A stretch of DNA of 64,000 bases from Leptodactylus fallax. Its lineage: Eukaryota; Chordata; Amphibia; Anura; Leptodactylidae. The position numbers and the translations under genes are program-made. The DNA lies in the NCBI GenBank assembly GCA_947044405.1, contig CAMRHE010000168.1, positions 2,611,001-2,675,000 on the forward strand, given 5' to 3'. The notes beneath the pieces were generated by a model. That model was not told the DNA's origin. It ran no database searches and worked only from the letters and a program-made list of their open reading frames with translations. Shown here piece by piece: positions 21,212 to 32,085 of the stretch; position 1 is the first letter of the stretch; every line of letters starts with the position of its first letter.

Positions 21212-22281
21212 CAGTGGCTTGCAAAAGTATTCATACTCGAACTTTTTCACATTTTGTCACCTTACAACCACAAACAAATTTATTTTATTGAGATTTTAAA
21301 GTGGTAGACCAGCAGAAAGTAGCAGATAATTGTGAAGTGGAACAAACACGATACATGGTTTTTCAAAATTTTAATCAAAAATCTGAAGAGAGTGACGTGC
21401 AAAATTATTCAGCCCTCTGTACTATGATACCCCTATATAAAATCCAGTGCATTCAATTGCCTTCTGTTAGTTAATAGAATCCATCTGTGTGTAATTTGGT
21501 CTCAGTAGAAATACACCTGTTCTGTGAAGGCCTCAGTGGTTTGTTAGTGAACAAACAGCATCAAGGAACAACTGCAACCCTACCAAGACATGACCGTCCA
21601 CCTAAACTGACCGAGCAAGGAGAGCACTGGTCAGAGAAGAAGCCAAGAGGCTCATGGTCACCCTGGAGGACAGGCTGCAGATATCAACAGCTCAGGTGGG
21701 AGAATCTGTCCACATGACAACTATAAGTCGTGCACTCCACAAATCTGGCCTTTATGGAAGAGTGGCAAGAAGAAAAATAATTGTTGAAAGAAAGACATAG
21801 GAAGTGATGTTTGCAGTTTGCCACAAGCCATTTAGGGGACACAGAAAACATGAAGAAGGTGCTCTGGTCTATGTGAAGCGCTATGTGATCTGTGGCAAGA
21901 CATGAAAACTGCTGTTCACAGACGCTCTTCATCCAAACTGGCAGAGCTTGAGCTATTTTGCAAGGAAGAATGGGCGAAAATCTCAGTCTCTAGATGCACA
22001 AAGCTGGTAGAGACAGACCCCAAAAGACTTGCGGCGAAAGGTGGCTCTACAAAGTATTGATATGGGGGGGGGGGGGTTGAATATTTTTGCATGTCACATT
22101 TCAGATTTTTATTTGACTAAAATTTTGAAAACCATGTATCATTTTCCTTCCACTTCACAATTATCTGCTACTTTGTGTTGGTCTATCACTTAAAATGTAA
22201 TAAAATACATTTAAGTTTGTGGCTGTAAGGTGACAAAATGTGAAATAGTTCAAAGGGTATGACTGCTTTTGCAAGACACTG
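21212..22281 (+). mobile_element. Tc1/mariner element, family D, internally deleted
   Basis: Ends CAGTGGCTTGCAAAAGTATTCATAC at 21212 and CTTTTGCAAGACACTG at 22281 with TA on both sides. At 1070 bp it is about 0.5 kb short of full length. Transposase traces on the plus strand include ATGACAACTATAAGTCGTGC (MTTISRA) and GGCCTTTATGGAAGAGTGGC (GLYGRVA). The catalytic centre between them and the end is deleted or scrambled. It lies 71 bp downstream of the PAQR3 stop codon, inside any 3' UTR the gene has. Confidence 0.9.
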
Positions 22282-22351
22282 TATATTTTTACATACCATT
22301 ACTCAAAAGAAGCACCCTACTGTTGCAATGATTATATTGATCTTCCCTACC

Positions 22352-22494
22352 TCAGGGATGTTCCATGTGTGTAGGGCACGGTTGGCTATGTCTGTACTGC
22401 ATAATATAGACTGTAGACTGGTGCCACCAATACAACATTACCACTGCTAGAATATGCCACAGCTGATGACTGGAACCAATGTAGTTTAGCTGCC
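22352..22494 (-). CDS. paqr3: PAQR3 last coding exon
   Basis: Acceptor CCACAG at 22500-22495, then GG completes the Gly codon begun in the exon at 35654-35744. It reads QLNYIGSSHQLWHILAVV, MLYWWHQSTVYIMQYRHS and a short tail ending HMEHP before TGA at 22352-22354. It contains the third PAQR signature, HQLWH, whose histidines belong to the metal site in this seven-transmembrane family, and the seventh membrane helix. PAQR3 is a Golgi membrane protein known to hold Raf-1 at the Golgi and dampen ERK signalling (established in mammals). The last few residues look unlike the tail I remember for mammalian PAQR3. The acceptor is preceded by a pure T26 tract. Recognition of the family is firm. Confidence 0.95.
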
Positions 22495-22526
22495 CTGTGG
22501 AAAAAAAAAAAAAAAAAAAAAAAAAA
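22495..22526 (-). promoter_or_regulatory. paqr3: Splice acceptor with homopolymeric T26 polypyrimidine tract
   Basis: On the minus strand, 26 consecutive T (plus-strand A at 22501-22526) are followed by CCACAG and the exon. This is the acceptor of the last coding exon. Homopolymers of this length vary between alleles and are poorly sequenced, so the exact length is uncertain. Confidence 0.85.
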
Positions 22527-22563
22527 CCATCACCTGAAACTCAATAACTATACAATTTAAAAA

Positions 22564-22979
22564 AAGAGGACCACCTTTCATCTCCTCCGGCACATGCGGT
22601 TTTATATACCGTTAGAAAGCTGACAGTGTGCTGAATTCAGCGCACTGCCAGCTTTCCCATTATGTGCCCCAGGGCTGGAGATATCGGTGCCGTTAGTTTC
22701 GGTACCGATCTCTGCCCAGTGTCAGAAGGGCGTTCCTGACAGTCTAGCTGGCAGTACTCGTCCATAGCCCTGTAATGTGGGGGCAGCGTTCCTCACAGCT
22801 CAGCGTCATTGCAGGGCGGTAAGGAACGCCCCCTCTGAAAGTGGGCAGAGATCGGTGCTGAAACTAACGGCAACGATATCTCCAGCCCCGGGGCACATAA
22901 TGGGAAAGCCTAGTGGTATATAATGGGCTTTCTAGTGGTATATAAAACCGCATGTGCATGAGGACATGAAAGGTCCTCT
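22564..22979. mobile_element. Foldback TTAA MITE, copy 1
   Basis: An almost fully palindromic element. The left arm is AGAGGACCACCTTTCAT..., the right arm ...ATGAAAGGTCCTCT, with TTAA at 22980-22983 on the right and TTAA at 22557-22560 a few A residues before the left end. Inner arms carry GCGGTTTTATATACC and its complement GGTATATAAAACCGC. Copy 2 is at 29518-29758. No coding capacity. It sits in the last PAQR3 intron about 70 bp upstream of the final acceptor. Confidence 0.82.
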
Positions 22980-23004
22980 TTAATAAATCAAGGATACTAT
23001 GTGT

Positions 23005-23160
23005 CAGGGGTAGGCAACCTTCGGCACTCCAGCTTTTGTAAAACTACAACTCCCAACATGCATACTTGCTCTGCTGTTCTTGGAACTCCTATGGAAGTGA
23101 ATGGAGCGTTGGGAGTTGTAGTTTTACAGCAGCTGGAGTGCCGAAGGTTGCTGAATCCTG
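23005..23160. mobile_element. hAT-type MITE (CAGG...CCTG)
   Basis: 156 bp foldback. The left arm includes CAACCTTCGGCACTCCAGC and AAACTACAACTCCCAACATGC; the right arm contains their complements, ending GAAGGTTGCTGAATCCTG. Flanking octamers CTATGTGT and CTATATGG match at six of eight positions, consistent with an aged 8-bp hAT target duplication. Confidence 0.8.
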
Positions 23161-23869
23161 CTATATGGTAACATAAGGAATTATATTCATAGCATACCCA
23201 TTATATTTGTAATTGCTGCAGAATGCACTTTTCATAAATAATTTTATAATGACAGTTATATAATTCACTTTTTCCCTGCCACATCTGTATGTGGCCATAT
23301 CCACAAGAACCCATGGAAGATACTGATAAAGCTGTCTAAATCCTCAACTGACTGAAATCGGGATCCATTGTTTTCCTTCGTTAGCCATAGCCGTTTTTAT
23401 AGTTTTATGTTTTTCTGTTCATATGACGAACCAGAAAAAAAATATGGAAAGAATGAATGCAGATGTAAACCTACCTTTAGGATGTTAGGTATAGCTTAAC
23501 ATATTATGTAGACAGATAAAGCAATACTTAATATATAAAATACATGATCATAAAAAAAAAAAAAAAAAAAAAAACAAAACCACACACATACCACACCACA
23601 CCCCTTATTTCCCTTGATCCTAATCGGTCTTATTTTTAAATGAAATCCGAAAAATCTGTAAAAAAAAAAATATTCTCTACGTACATCAGGACAACAGCCA
23701 TGCAAGACAACTGGCTGGTTGGAGCAGATGGACAAAAAGATTATTAAAGCACCACCCCTCACACGTTCACCAGCTAAAAGGAGAACAGATCAGCACGGGA
23801 TTAACTCCTCTGTGCTCTACAGGATACAGGGATGGCTGCAGGTGAAGAAGAGTATGATAAATTGCCTAG
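23161..23869. other. Intronic stretch without gene
   Basis: A/T-rich intron sequence with an A24 run at 23551-23574. No conserved frame or repeat border recognised. Confidence 0.6.
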
Positions 23870-26800
23870 AAGTCAAATGAGCTATCACTTAGAAAATTCT
23901 GATCTACAGTAGAGCTCAGCCCTTAGTGATCTAGGAGATGGATTGTGGTATTAAGCAATTTCCTCCACTGTTCCACCGTCATAAGTTTATCAACCATCCG
24001 AGTGCTAAAGTCTTTTGGGCAAAGAAGAGATTCTCACAGGAATATTCTCATATGATGTGGCCAGTCCAACTCCTCCAGAAGGTCCAACAGGCAAACCTTC
24101 GGATCAGCCAGAATCAGGACCATATCAAAGATAAACACTATAGCAAGTACTTACCCTGTCCTCTATAGTGGGGCAATCCAAAACCACATGACAAAAGTCA
24201 GCACATAGCCTGGCACATCTGTGGTATCTGTCCTCAGGGGATCATGCAGAGGTGATTCTAAAGTTTCTTTGCAGTCTTAAGATGAAAAATCATGGAGTTG
24301 TGATCTCCACTTTCTGCACCGCAAGTTATGTGGACTTTAGTTTAGTCCCCAGAAGATGGATATAGAGAGCTGAGATGATCCTCCCCAGTGGGCCTTGAGA
24401 GATGAATACAACTGTCAGAGGACAGTCTGATCTTGCACCCCAGGGAATTGACTATGAAATGCATGTCAATTGACGATGTCTGTAAAAGGAAGTGCGGGGC
24501 AGTTGATTAATGTCTTGTAGTTTGGAGGAGGATCTACAGGTACCATTTTGGTATAAATCACCTAAAGCGAATACATTATGAGACATACAAAATGTAGCCT
24601 CTTCCATGGCCTGTAAATGGGAAACAAAGGATTTTGCCATGGGGGAACAACAAGGAGCAGGACATGATAACGTGAAATCTCCTCGGTGGCTTTTCACACC
24701 TGCACTGCTACTTTATGCAGTAGTAAAAGGCGGCAAGGGAATATGATAGGCTACTCCAGCAGTGGCCATAATGTACTAAATACCCAGCTGTAAGGCTAAA
24801 TAGCATTCCACAGAGGTCTTGGGTCCACTGGGCCAAAATGAGAGGCTGACTGGCTAAAAAGTATAGGTAACAAGCAGTTAAAGCCATGCCTCACTGGGTT
24901 CTGGGTCTAATATAGTAATTAAGCTAAGGCCTTAGGGACTGGTCCCACGGCGTGTGCCAATACACATGAGCCTTTGGGAAGTAGAATCATCTTAGGCAAG
25001 TTAATAAGTCCTGGAAAAGACAGTGTGAGGGTCTTCCACACCTTACACATTTAGATTCCACATAGCCTAGCAGTGGATAGATGACTTTTGTAATATACAC
25101 ACACTTTGATATTTAAAATTCATCAACTACCAGCAAATTATGAAAATGTCGTGGGCCAGTCAGGACTCCAACGAGGCATCAGAGACGATTTACTCCAATT
25201 AACAGACAGACCAGAAAAGGGGCCAAAGTCTTCCAATATTTGAATAGCCCTAGGTCACTGTATATAAACCAATTTGGCCCTCCCTCTCAACCAGAGCTCT
25301 GCATTGTAACACCTGATTCTGTTGTATTTGGAGGGCAGATATAGATAAGGACACAGAATCGAAGATCTTGACTGCATCTGGGGAGGCCAATACACATTGT
25401 TCCAATCTAGCTTCGCTGACCTGCTAAACCACCTTTGCTCGCCTATTGTTATCAGTGGCACTTTTGCCTTGAATGATCAAGATGAACTATGTTAAGAATA
25501 TCCGGTTGGACTTGATGGACCTTTGTCTTCATCCAACCTCATCCACTATATAACTACGAATTGAGGCATGTGGCCAGGATTTTTGTTAATTCCTAATCTA
25601 CATTTAATAATGAAATGGGTCTATAAGATGCACATTCCAAATGGTTGTTTGGCTTCAAAAGTACTATTATTGCCTCATATAACGAGTCTGGGAGGGTAAA
25701 CCTGTCAAGGACAGCTTTAACCATCTTCAGGAGGAGGGGGGCCCAGTTGTTCAGAGTACGTAAGATACACCACTAAGTGGAGTCCATCTGAACCTGGAGA
25801 TTTCCTCTTGGCTATGTCAAACATCACTTGCTCTCTTTCAAAGTAATGTCCGAATCTAAACGATTGTTGCCCATCATCTATTAATTGGAGAAAGGATACA
25901 CCATTCTAGGTAGCTAGCAGGTCCCCATTGGGAGCAAGCAAACTGGGTACAGTTATTCATAAAACTCCCAAAACCTCACTAAAATGTGGTCATCGTCCAT
26001 CAGTAGTTCTTAATTCCCGGATTGAATTTTAAGAATAGCTGAGGATGTAGTGTTTAGCTAGACAATATGGGCCAAGAGTTTTCAAGACTGGTTACGCAGT
26101 TCAAAATAGGACTGTTTAGAGAAAAATCATTTCTGCTTGGCTTTTTCGTGCAGATGAATGAAATACTGATAACCTGTCTGCAGCCAGGCCGGTCCATTGG
26201 ATGCTGTCGGATCAGCTAGAAAATTCCTCACCTTCTCACTACATTCCCGAGCTAACCTTTCCTCTCGTTTAACTAAGGAGAAAGTGGTTTTAAGACATCC
26301 CCGTAAAAACACTTTAGGTTTTTCCATAACAGGCAAGGATCTGTGATGCCCTCATGTCACTGCAGGAACACTTGCAATTGATCAGGTATTTTATCCTGGT
26401 GCCCAATAAGCTGGAGCCAGAAGGGATGATCCCCACCTTCCTGATCCCCTACATTATCCCGTAGTTCAGAGCTCTAGGCATAATGGAGGATGATCCGATA
26501 ATCCCCTCACTGCATAGTGAATATCGACAACTATCACAGCTATCGAGGCATTTCTAAAAGCATAGTCTATCCACGACAGAGCGGTTCAACCAAGGGAGTG
26601 ACAGGAATAAACTCACTAAAATGCCTAACCATAGATCTGTCCACCCCACTTTAGAAACTTTCCTAGAGGTGCAACTTCCTGAGGAAGGGATCCATCAAAG
26701 CATGTGAGTCTTGTAGTCTATCTAATCTCGGGTCTAGGGCTGTGTTAAAGTCGCCTATACAGAGCACTCTATTGTCAGGGTACTGTATCACAAATAGGGC

Positions 26801-27240
26801 AGCCTGATGCAGTATAGACAGGTCAGAAACATGAGGTGTATACAAGCGTAGGATTCCCATAGGGAGCACAATAATTGAAAGCATAAGCAAATACATAATG
26901 GCCCTCTAGATCTGATACTGTCTGGGTGACCTCCCAGTGCAAATTCTTATGAACCAAGAGAGACACGCCCCTGGAATAAGACATATGTATCAAACCAATG
27001 TAGCCATGGCTTATTCAGGTATCTTATAGCATCTGGGGTGGGTGGATTTCCTATAAACATACAATATAAAAAGGTGTATGGTGTCTGATATGGGATCATC
27101 ATGTGGGATGGCCCATACCCCTAATAGTCCAACTAAGAAATTTCAGAATAGCCATGGTCAGAGATAAGAATAAGGACCATAGGACAATAGCGGACGGATG
27201 CAGCTCTATGCCCGATCATCGACCCCCAATGTTGTATCTT
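23870..27240 (-). pseudogene. L1/Tx1 ORF2 remnant (endonuclease-RT)
   Basis: Endonuclease pieces: VSLLVHKNLHWEVTQTVSDL near 26930-26980 and CIGDFNTALDPRLDRLQD near 26710-26770, the GDFN box of the AP endonuclease. RT pieces: LYEAIIVLLKPNNHLECASY followed by RPISLLNVD at about 25590-25680, and DAVKIFDSVS near 25350-25380, a decayed DAEKAFDRV box. The C-terminal part has HVVWDCPTI near 24160-24200, matching the end of a CCHC knuckle. The pieces lie in different frames with stops between them, and the YxDD box was not located. Identification as L1/Tx1 rests on the order and wording of these motifs. Confidence 0.8.
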
Positions 27241-27662
27241 GACAGTTCCTCTCAGTAACCAGTAGCGAAAATACATTCACATGTGCATAAATTTGTTATT
27301 TTAAGTCGTAGTAGGTATGGAGTTACATGGGCACCCAAAAGGTGTGGAAGTTACAGCATAGGCAAAGAAAACAGAGCAACACTCCCATGACTTAGCATAC
27401 GGAGTTAATATAACACTCAGCGCTTTCCAATCTAATGAATAGGTACAAATAACAGGATTAAAATGAGAAAAAAACTCCAACTTCATACAATACAAAGTTT
27501 AAGTATCAACAAAAAATCCAAAAGGCGCAGGAGAAAAGCATATAGGATCAAAAATACACTCCACCCATAGAGCATCAACAGTTAATGAGAATGGGAAGAA
27601 GATGTTCATGTGCAGCCCACTCATCCATTGAGTGCCTTGATGCATTCACCTCCTCAATGCTG

Positions 27663-28360
27663 CTAAAATGTAGGGTAATAACAGGAAGTCATAACAGCAG
27701 AAGTAAATGAATGGATGGGGTAGCCGGAGTCTATAGTAGCACTAAGAGCAGCAATACAGAAAACAACCACAAGATACCAACTCACTGTCTGTTTGGGTTG
27801 GGTTGTCACGTAATCCATTCCGCCGTGAAGGTGGCGCTCTTCACAAAAAGAGATGGAAGCGTTCTTGAATCTGATCTTGTGCATTCTGACCAGTAAGGGA
27901 CAGAGAGGAGCACCAGATGGAGGTATGCCGGTTGGAACCCAGTGGGTTCTCTCCACCGCAAAAGCTGAAAGAAAGGTTGGGTCAGAGAATTTGGATCCAA
28001 ACCAGGATTCCAAGAACTCCACAGGATCTGCACCCTGCGTCCTCTCGGGAATGCCCAAGAATGAACATTGTTGAGGTGAAGCAGATTTTCCAAGACGTCA
28101 CATTTCTGATGCTAAAAATCAACCCTCCTTTCCAGAGTGGTGACCCTTTCCAGCAGATCCTCTTGATCAGATATGAGAGTTTCGGCCTCCTTGTCTCTCT
28201 GACGTTGTGAAAATCTTGTCTGAGTAGCCCAAGCTCCACTTTAATTTCATCAATATTCCCCATAAGGTTAGTGTTGCTTCTAGTTACTGCATCTAGCCCT
28301 ATGACATTTAATCTGGTACGAGATAATCTTGACAGTGAGAAACTAGTACCTACAGAAGTC
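27663..28360 (-). pseudogene. L1/Tx1 ORF1 remnant
   Basis: The minus-strand reading includes GIPERTQGADPVEFLESWFG and VERTHWVPTGIPPSGAPLCP, the RNA-recognition and C-terminal region of Tx1/L1-type ORF1 proteins. Upstream, NLMGNIDEIKVELGLLRQDF has a heptad-like coiled-coil pattern. Frame changes separate the two parts. ORF1p coats LINE RNA and acts as a chaperone; this copy cannot. Confidence 0.75.
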
Positions 28361-28370
28361 ACAGGAGTCG

Positions 28371-28687
28371 GCTAGTCAGCTTTAGTAGAGCAGAAACATC
28401 AGTATAATATGGCTTCTCAAAGCACCAGTCCAAGCTACGGTACAGTTGCTTGAAGCTACAGATACCGAGTGACAAGTGAATCCAGTACCGGGTGGAGAAC
28501 ACAGAGGACATACATCTCCCAGCACCAGGTGTGTCCCACCAACCTGATGCTCGTGCTTGTGGGTGGATCAAATGATCCACTTTACTACTAGCTTTTCTGT
28601 AAAGTACGGAGTCTGTTTGTGGTGTGCCTTTATGTTGCTTCAGTTCATTAAGGTTTGTGGGTATTCATTTAAGGTCAGCTCACTTAA
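28371..28687. other. Intronic stretch without gene
   Basis: No conserved frame. The TTAA that begins the next MITE is at 28684-28687. Confidence 0.6.
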
Positions 28688-29513
28688 CCACTTCCATACC
28701 AGGCACATTTTCAAGTTTTTTTGTATGTGCGGATTTGGAGGGCTATAACATTTTATCATTTGCGTTATTCAACTAATTTCTGCGTCTTTTTTCGGTGACA
28801 CAAGGATTTATTTTTATGTTTTTATTTTTGCATGTGTGAATTTTTTTTTTTTTTTATATCCGGGAAAATATAAACAAAAGAGGAGGGAAAACGGGTCTGT
28901 TTTTCACTTTATTTTTTATTTTTTTATTTAACACCACAGTGCTACAAAAATTTTATAAAATAGTTTTTCCTCTCCGTTACGGTAATTTTTATTTTTTATG
29001 GTGTCGTCGGGGGTGGGGCTATAACCTGTAATAAGGGTGTTTTATTGGCGTATTTTTTTTTTTTTTTTCACTTTTATATACTTTTTTTTATTTTTTACAT
29101 TGTGTCCCCATAAGGTCATAATAGACCTTTGGGGACATCGGATAACTTTTTTTTTTTTTCGGGAGGCCAATTTCCCCTGCAACTGGGGCTGGTATATTTA
29201 GCCCCAGTTGCAGGAGGAATGCAGCCTCCTGCACGTTGCTTTCACATAACTATAGAGCTGATGTGGGTCCAGTAGCTCCCCACCGGGTCAGAGGGGAGCC
29301 GCAAGATGGCGCCCATAGCGCTGTATACAACGCACATTGAACGCTGTATACACGGCGATCGGGATGGCAGGGGAGGTAATAAACCTTCCCTGCCTTCTCT
29401 ATGGGAGCTCCGGCTGAAGTTACAGCCGGCTCCCCGTTTCAGCAGCTGCACGATTTTGTGCAGTTGCTGAATTCCTTCTGGACGTATATAGTCTATGGGC
29501 GGTACGGAAGCAG
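28688..29513. mobile_element. TTAA-flanked non-autonomous element, copy b
   Basis: Starts CCACTTCCATACC after TTAA (28684-28687) and ends GGGCGGTACGGAAGCAG before TTAA (29514-29517). Its interior, including GGAGGAATGCAGCCTCCTGCACG and GGACGTATATAGTCTATGGG, aligns with copy c at 57192-57896 in the same orientation, and with copy a in the opposite one. T-rich, non-coding. Confidence 0.85.
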
Positions 29514-29517
29514 TTAA

Positions 29518-29758
29518 AGAGGACCTTTCATGTCCTCATGAATATGCGGTTTTATATACCACTAGAAAGCCGACAGTGCGCTAAATTCAGCACACTGTCG
29601 GCTTTCCCAGTATGTGCCCCAGGACTGGAGATATCAGTGCCAAAACTGACAGTGGGGAGATAATCTCCAGCTCCAGGGCACATAATGGGAAAGCCGCACT
29701 GTCAGCTTTCTAGCGGTATATAAAACCGCATATACATGAGGACATGAAAGGTCCCCTT
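29518..29758. mobile_element. Foldback TTAA MITE, copy 2
   Basis: Starts AGAGGACCTTTCATGTCC immediately after the TTAA that also ends MITE copy b. Ends GGACATGAAAGGTCCCCT, and the right TTAA has decayed to TTTT. Arms share CGGTTTTATATACCACTAGAAAG with copy 1. The central loop is shorter than in copy 1 (22564-22979). Confidence 0.85.
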
Positions 29759-29760
29759 TT

Positions 29761-30175
29761 TGGATTGAGGTCTGGACTTTGACTGGGCCAATGGAACACC
29801 ACATTATTTTCTTTTTCAGCCACTACACTTATGTCTCTTTGGTTCTTGGTCATTATCCTGTTGCATGGCTCAAATTTGGCAAAGCTTTAACTGTTGGATA
29901 GATGGCCTCACGTTTGACTACAGAATACATTTGTATACAGAGTTCAAGGACAGCTCAATGACTGGTCCTGTGGCTGAAAAACAAACCCTAATCATCAGCC
30001 CTTGACATTTGGTACGAGGAGTGTGTTTTTTTGCCAGATGTGGCTTTGTGCATTATAGGCAAACATCTCCACTTTGGTCTGGTCTATCCAAAGGACATTG
30101 TTCCAGAAGTCTTGTGGTTTGTTCAGATACAACTTTGTAAACTTAAGCTATGCTGCCATGTTCTTTTCTAAAAAA
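29761..30175 (-). pseudogene. Tc1 transposase remnant
   Basis: Minus-strand pieces include a WIDQTKVEMFAYNAQSHIWQ block, matching the WSDETKxxLFG...xxVWR region around the first catalytic Asp, and GPVKVQTSIQ near the right-hand start. The second Asp and Glu motifs are not visible, and no inverted repeats were found. Related to the remnants at 18765-19345 and 63740-64000. Confidence 0.7.
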
Positions 30176-30364
30176 AGAGGTCTTTATTGAAGAGAACTGC
30201 AATCAACAATCAGACTAAAAATAACCAAACAGCAGATTTCCACCAATCAGGAAATATATATAGATATAGCACATGTTAACACGATAGGCAGATCTAAGTG
30301 CAATCCGCCTTCAAAGATGCGATCGGACATATTCATTTGAATTGCTGGGCAGCTCTTTCCTCCT

Positions 30365-31490
30365 CTGCTCCCCCCCAGTGGTGAACCTAGCCTCTTTGCT
30401 GCCTGAGGCGGACTATAGAAAGACGCCCCCCCCAAAACAAAAAAAAACTGAGAGTTTCCATGCTACTAGTTTAACACACTGTTATCGTCGCACAATATAC
30501 ACAATACACAAAGTTATAAAACAGTTTTTAAGAATTCTTCTTCCTGTATTACTTCAGTATCAGATCAACAACACGGTATTAACAATGAACGTAACTTCAC
30601 ACATCTTCTGCTTGGTGGATGGACGAGCCCACGTGGCCCCCATTCTCTATAATAGGAGCGCCGCAGATAGCTGAGTGCTGGACTTCGGGTATCTTTGGCA
30701 CTCCCATTGAAGTGAATGAGAACCACGCGGGTTTGTCCATCCACCAAGTGACACACCTATATATATGGCTGCAGTCAGGCTGGATTCCCACCTAGTGGGG
30801 GGAAAATCCCAATTCTCAGGCCCAGTGGGGGTCTCAGCAGACAGACCCCCATCAATCAGGTATTTATCCTCTATCATTTAGGTGAATACAGGGCAGTAAC
30901 ATTCTGTGACTTACAGGTGACATCTCTGACTAATCGGTCACATTTCCCTTCTCTTCCCTCTGGACCACCATGACCACTTCTTCCATCTGTGACTTGTCTC
31001 TGTAAAGGTTGCAACACAGACATCTTTGGCTCCTCACTTTTCCAGGCATCCAACCCACATTGTCCTCACCTACACAACGCCCCCATCCTGCTGCTACCCC
31101 CAATTATAAAATATATGATATAACCCCCCACAATGAATAATACCCCCAAGTGCATCTTTATATTAATAATGTCCGTGTGTACCCTGTATAAATAGTGCCC
31201 CTTATTAATAATACCCCAGGTGTTAACTAATTAAAAGGTTTTCCAGGTCATTAATAAACTAATCAGTGGGGCTCAAAACCCAGGACCCCTACTGATCAGC
31301 TGTTTGAATGGTACCTGTGTAAGCGCCGTGACCGCTTCTCTGTTTACATAGTGTATTTCATCTCATAGCGGCCATGTAATGTAACTGCAGCCTCGTCCTG
31401 TACATGTCTACAGTATGTGACAAGGCTACAATTACATCACACGGTCACTATAAACAGACAGCGTATAATATAAACAGGTGCCATAGCCCA
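30365..31490 (-). repeat. Dispersed repeat R, copy B (uninterrupted)
   Basis: The inverted match covers both halves of copy A (5090-5539 and 10946-11640) without the DIRS insertion. At 31112-31145, minus-strand GGGGGTATTATTCATT runs straight into GTGGGGGGTTATATCAT, the empty version of the DIRS target. Non-coding. Confidence 0.88.
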
Positions 31491-31499
31491 TGTTTATAG

Positions 31500-32085
31500 C
31501 GCCCCACTTACACACACTATAAAGTTCCACAGCAGCCCCTGCACACAGTATTACACAGTGTTATGGCCCGCAGCGGCCCCTGCACACTGTATTATGCCTC
31601 TCAGCAGCCCCTGCACACGGTATTATGCTCCATAGTGGCCCCTGCTCACGGTATTATGCCCCGCATTGGCCACTGCACACGGTATTATGTTCCGCAGCAA
31701 CTCCTGCACACAGTTTTATGCCCCATATTGGCCCCTGCACTGGTATTATTCTTCATAGTGGCCCCTGCACTTGTATTATGCTCTATAGTGGCCCCAGCAC
31801 ACGGTATTATGCTCCATAGTGGCCCCTGCACTGGTATTATGCTCCAGAGTGGCCCCTGCACAGGGTATTATGTTCCATAGTGGCCCCTGCACTGGTATTA
31901 TCCTCCATAGTGGCCCTTGCACTGGTATTATGCTCCATAGTGGCCCCTGCACTCGGTATTATGCTCTATAGTGGCCCCTGCACTTGTATTATTCTCCAGA
32001 GTGGCCCCTGCACAGGGTATTATGCTCTACAGTGGTCCCTGCACAGGATATTATGCCCCATAGTGGACCACCCATGAACTATTAT
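31500..32085 (+). repeat. Minisatellite, about 30-bp units
   Basis: About 18-19 imperfect copies of a unit near TATTATGCTCCATAGTGG + CCCCTGCACACGG, some shortened by two or three bases. Open frames across it encode repetitive peptides, but only because unit length is often close to a multiple of three. It abuts copy B of repeat R. Confidence 0.93.

Larger units (their letters stand above)
23870..28370 (-). mobile_element. Decayed L1/Tx1-like LINE
   Basis: About 4.5 kb reading on the minus strand, with LINE domains in the correct order: ORF1-like RNA-binding region (27660-28360), AP endonuclease (26660-27240), reverse transcriptase (about 25140-25830) and a terminal zinc-knuckle block (about 24150-24240). 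All frames are broken. Ends cannot be fixed because no clear poly-A tail or target duplication is seen. It is much older than the copy at 36672-42896. Confidence 0.82.

Noticed and set aside
31563..32077. Repetitive open frames, and a possible CRISPR-like array
   Set aside because: The units are contiguous imperfect minisatellite copies with no unique spacers, in a vertebrate intron. The peptides simply reflect the repeat.
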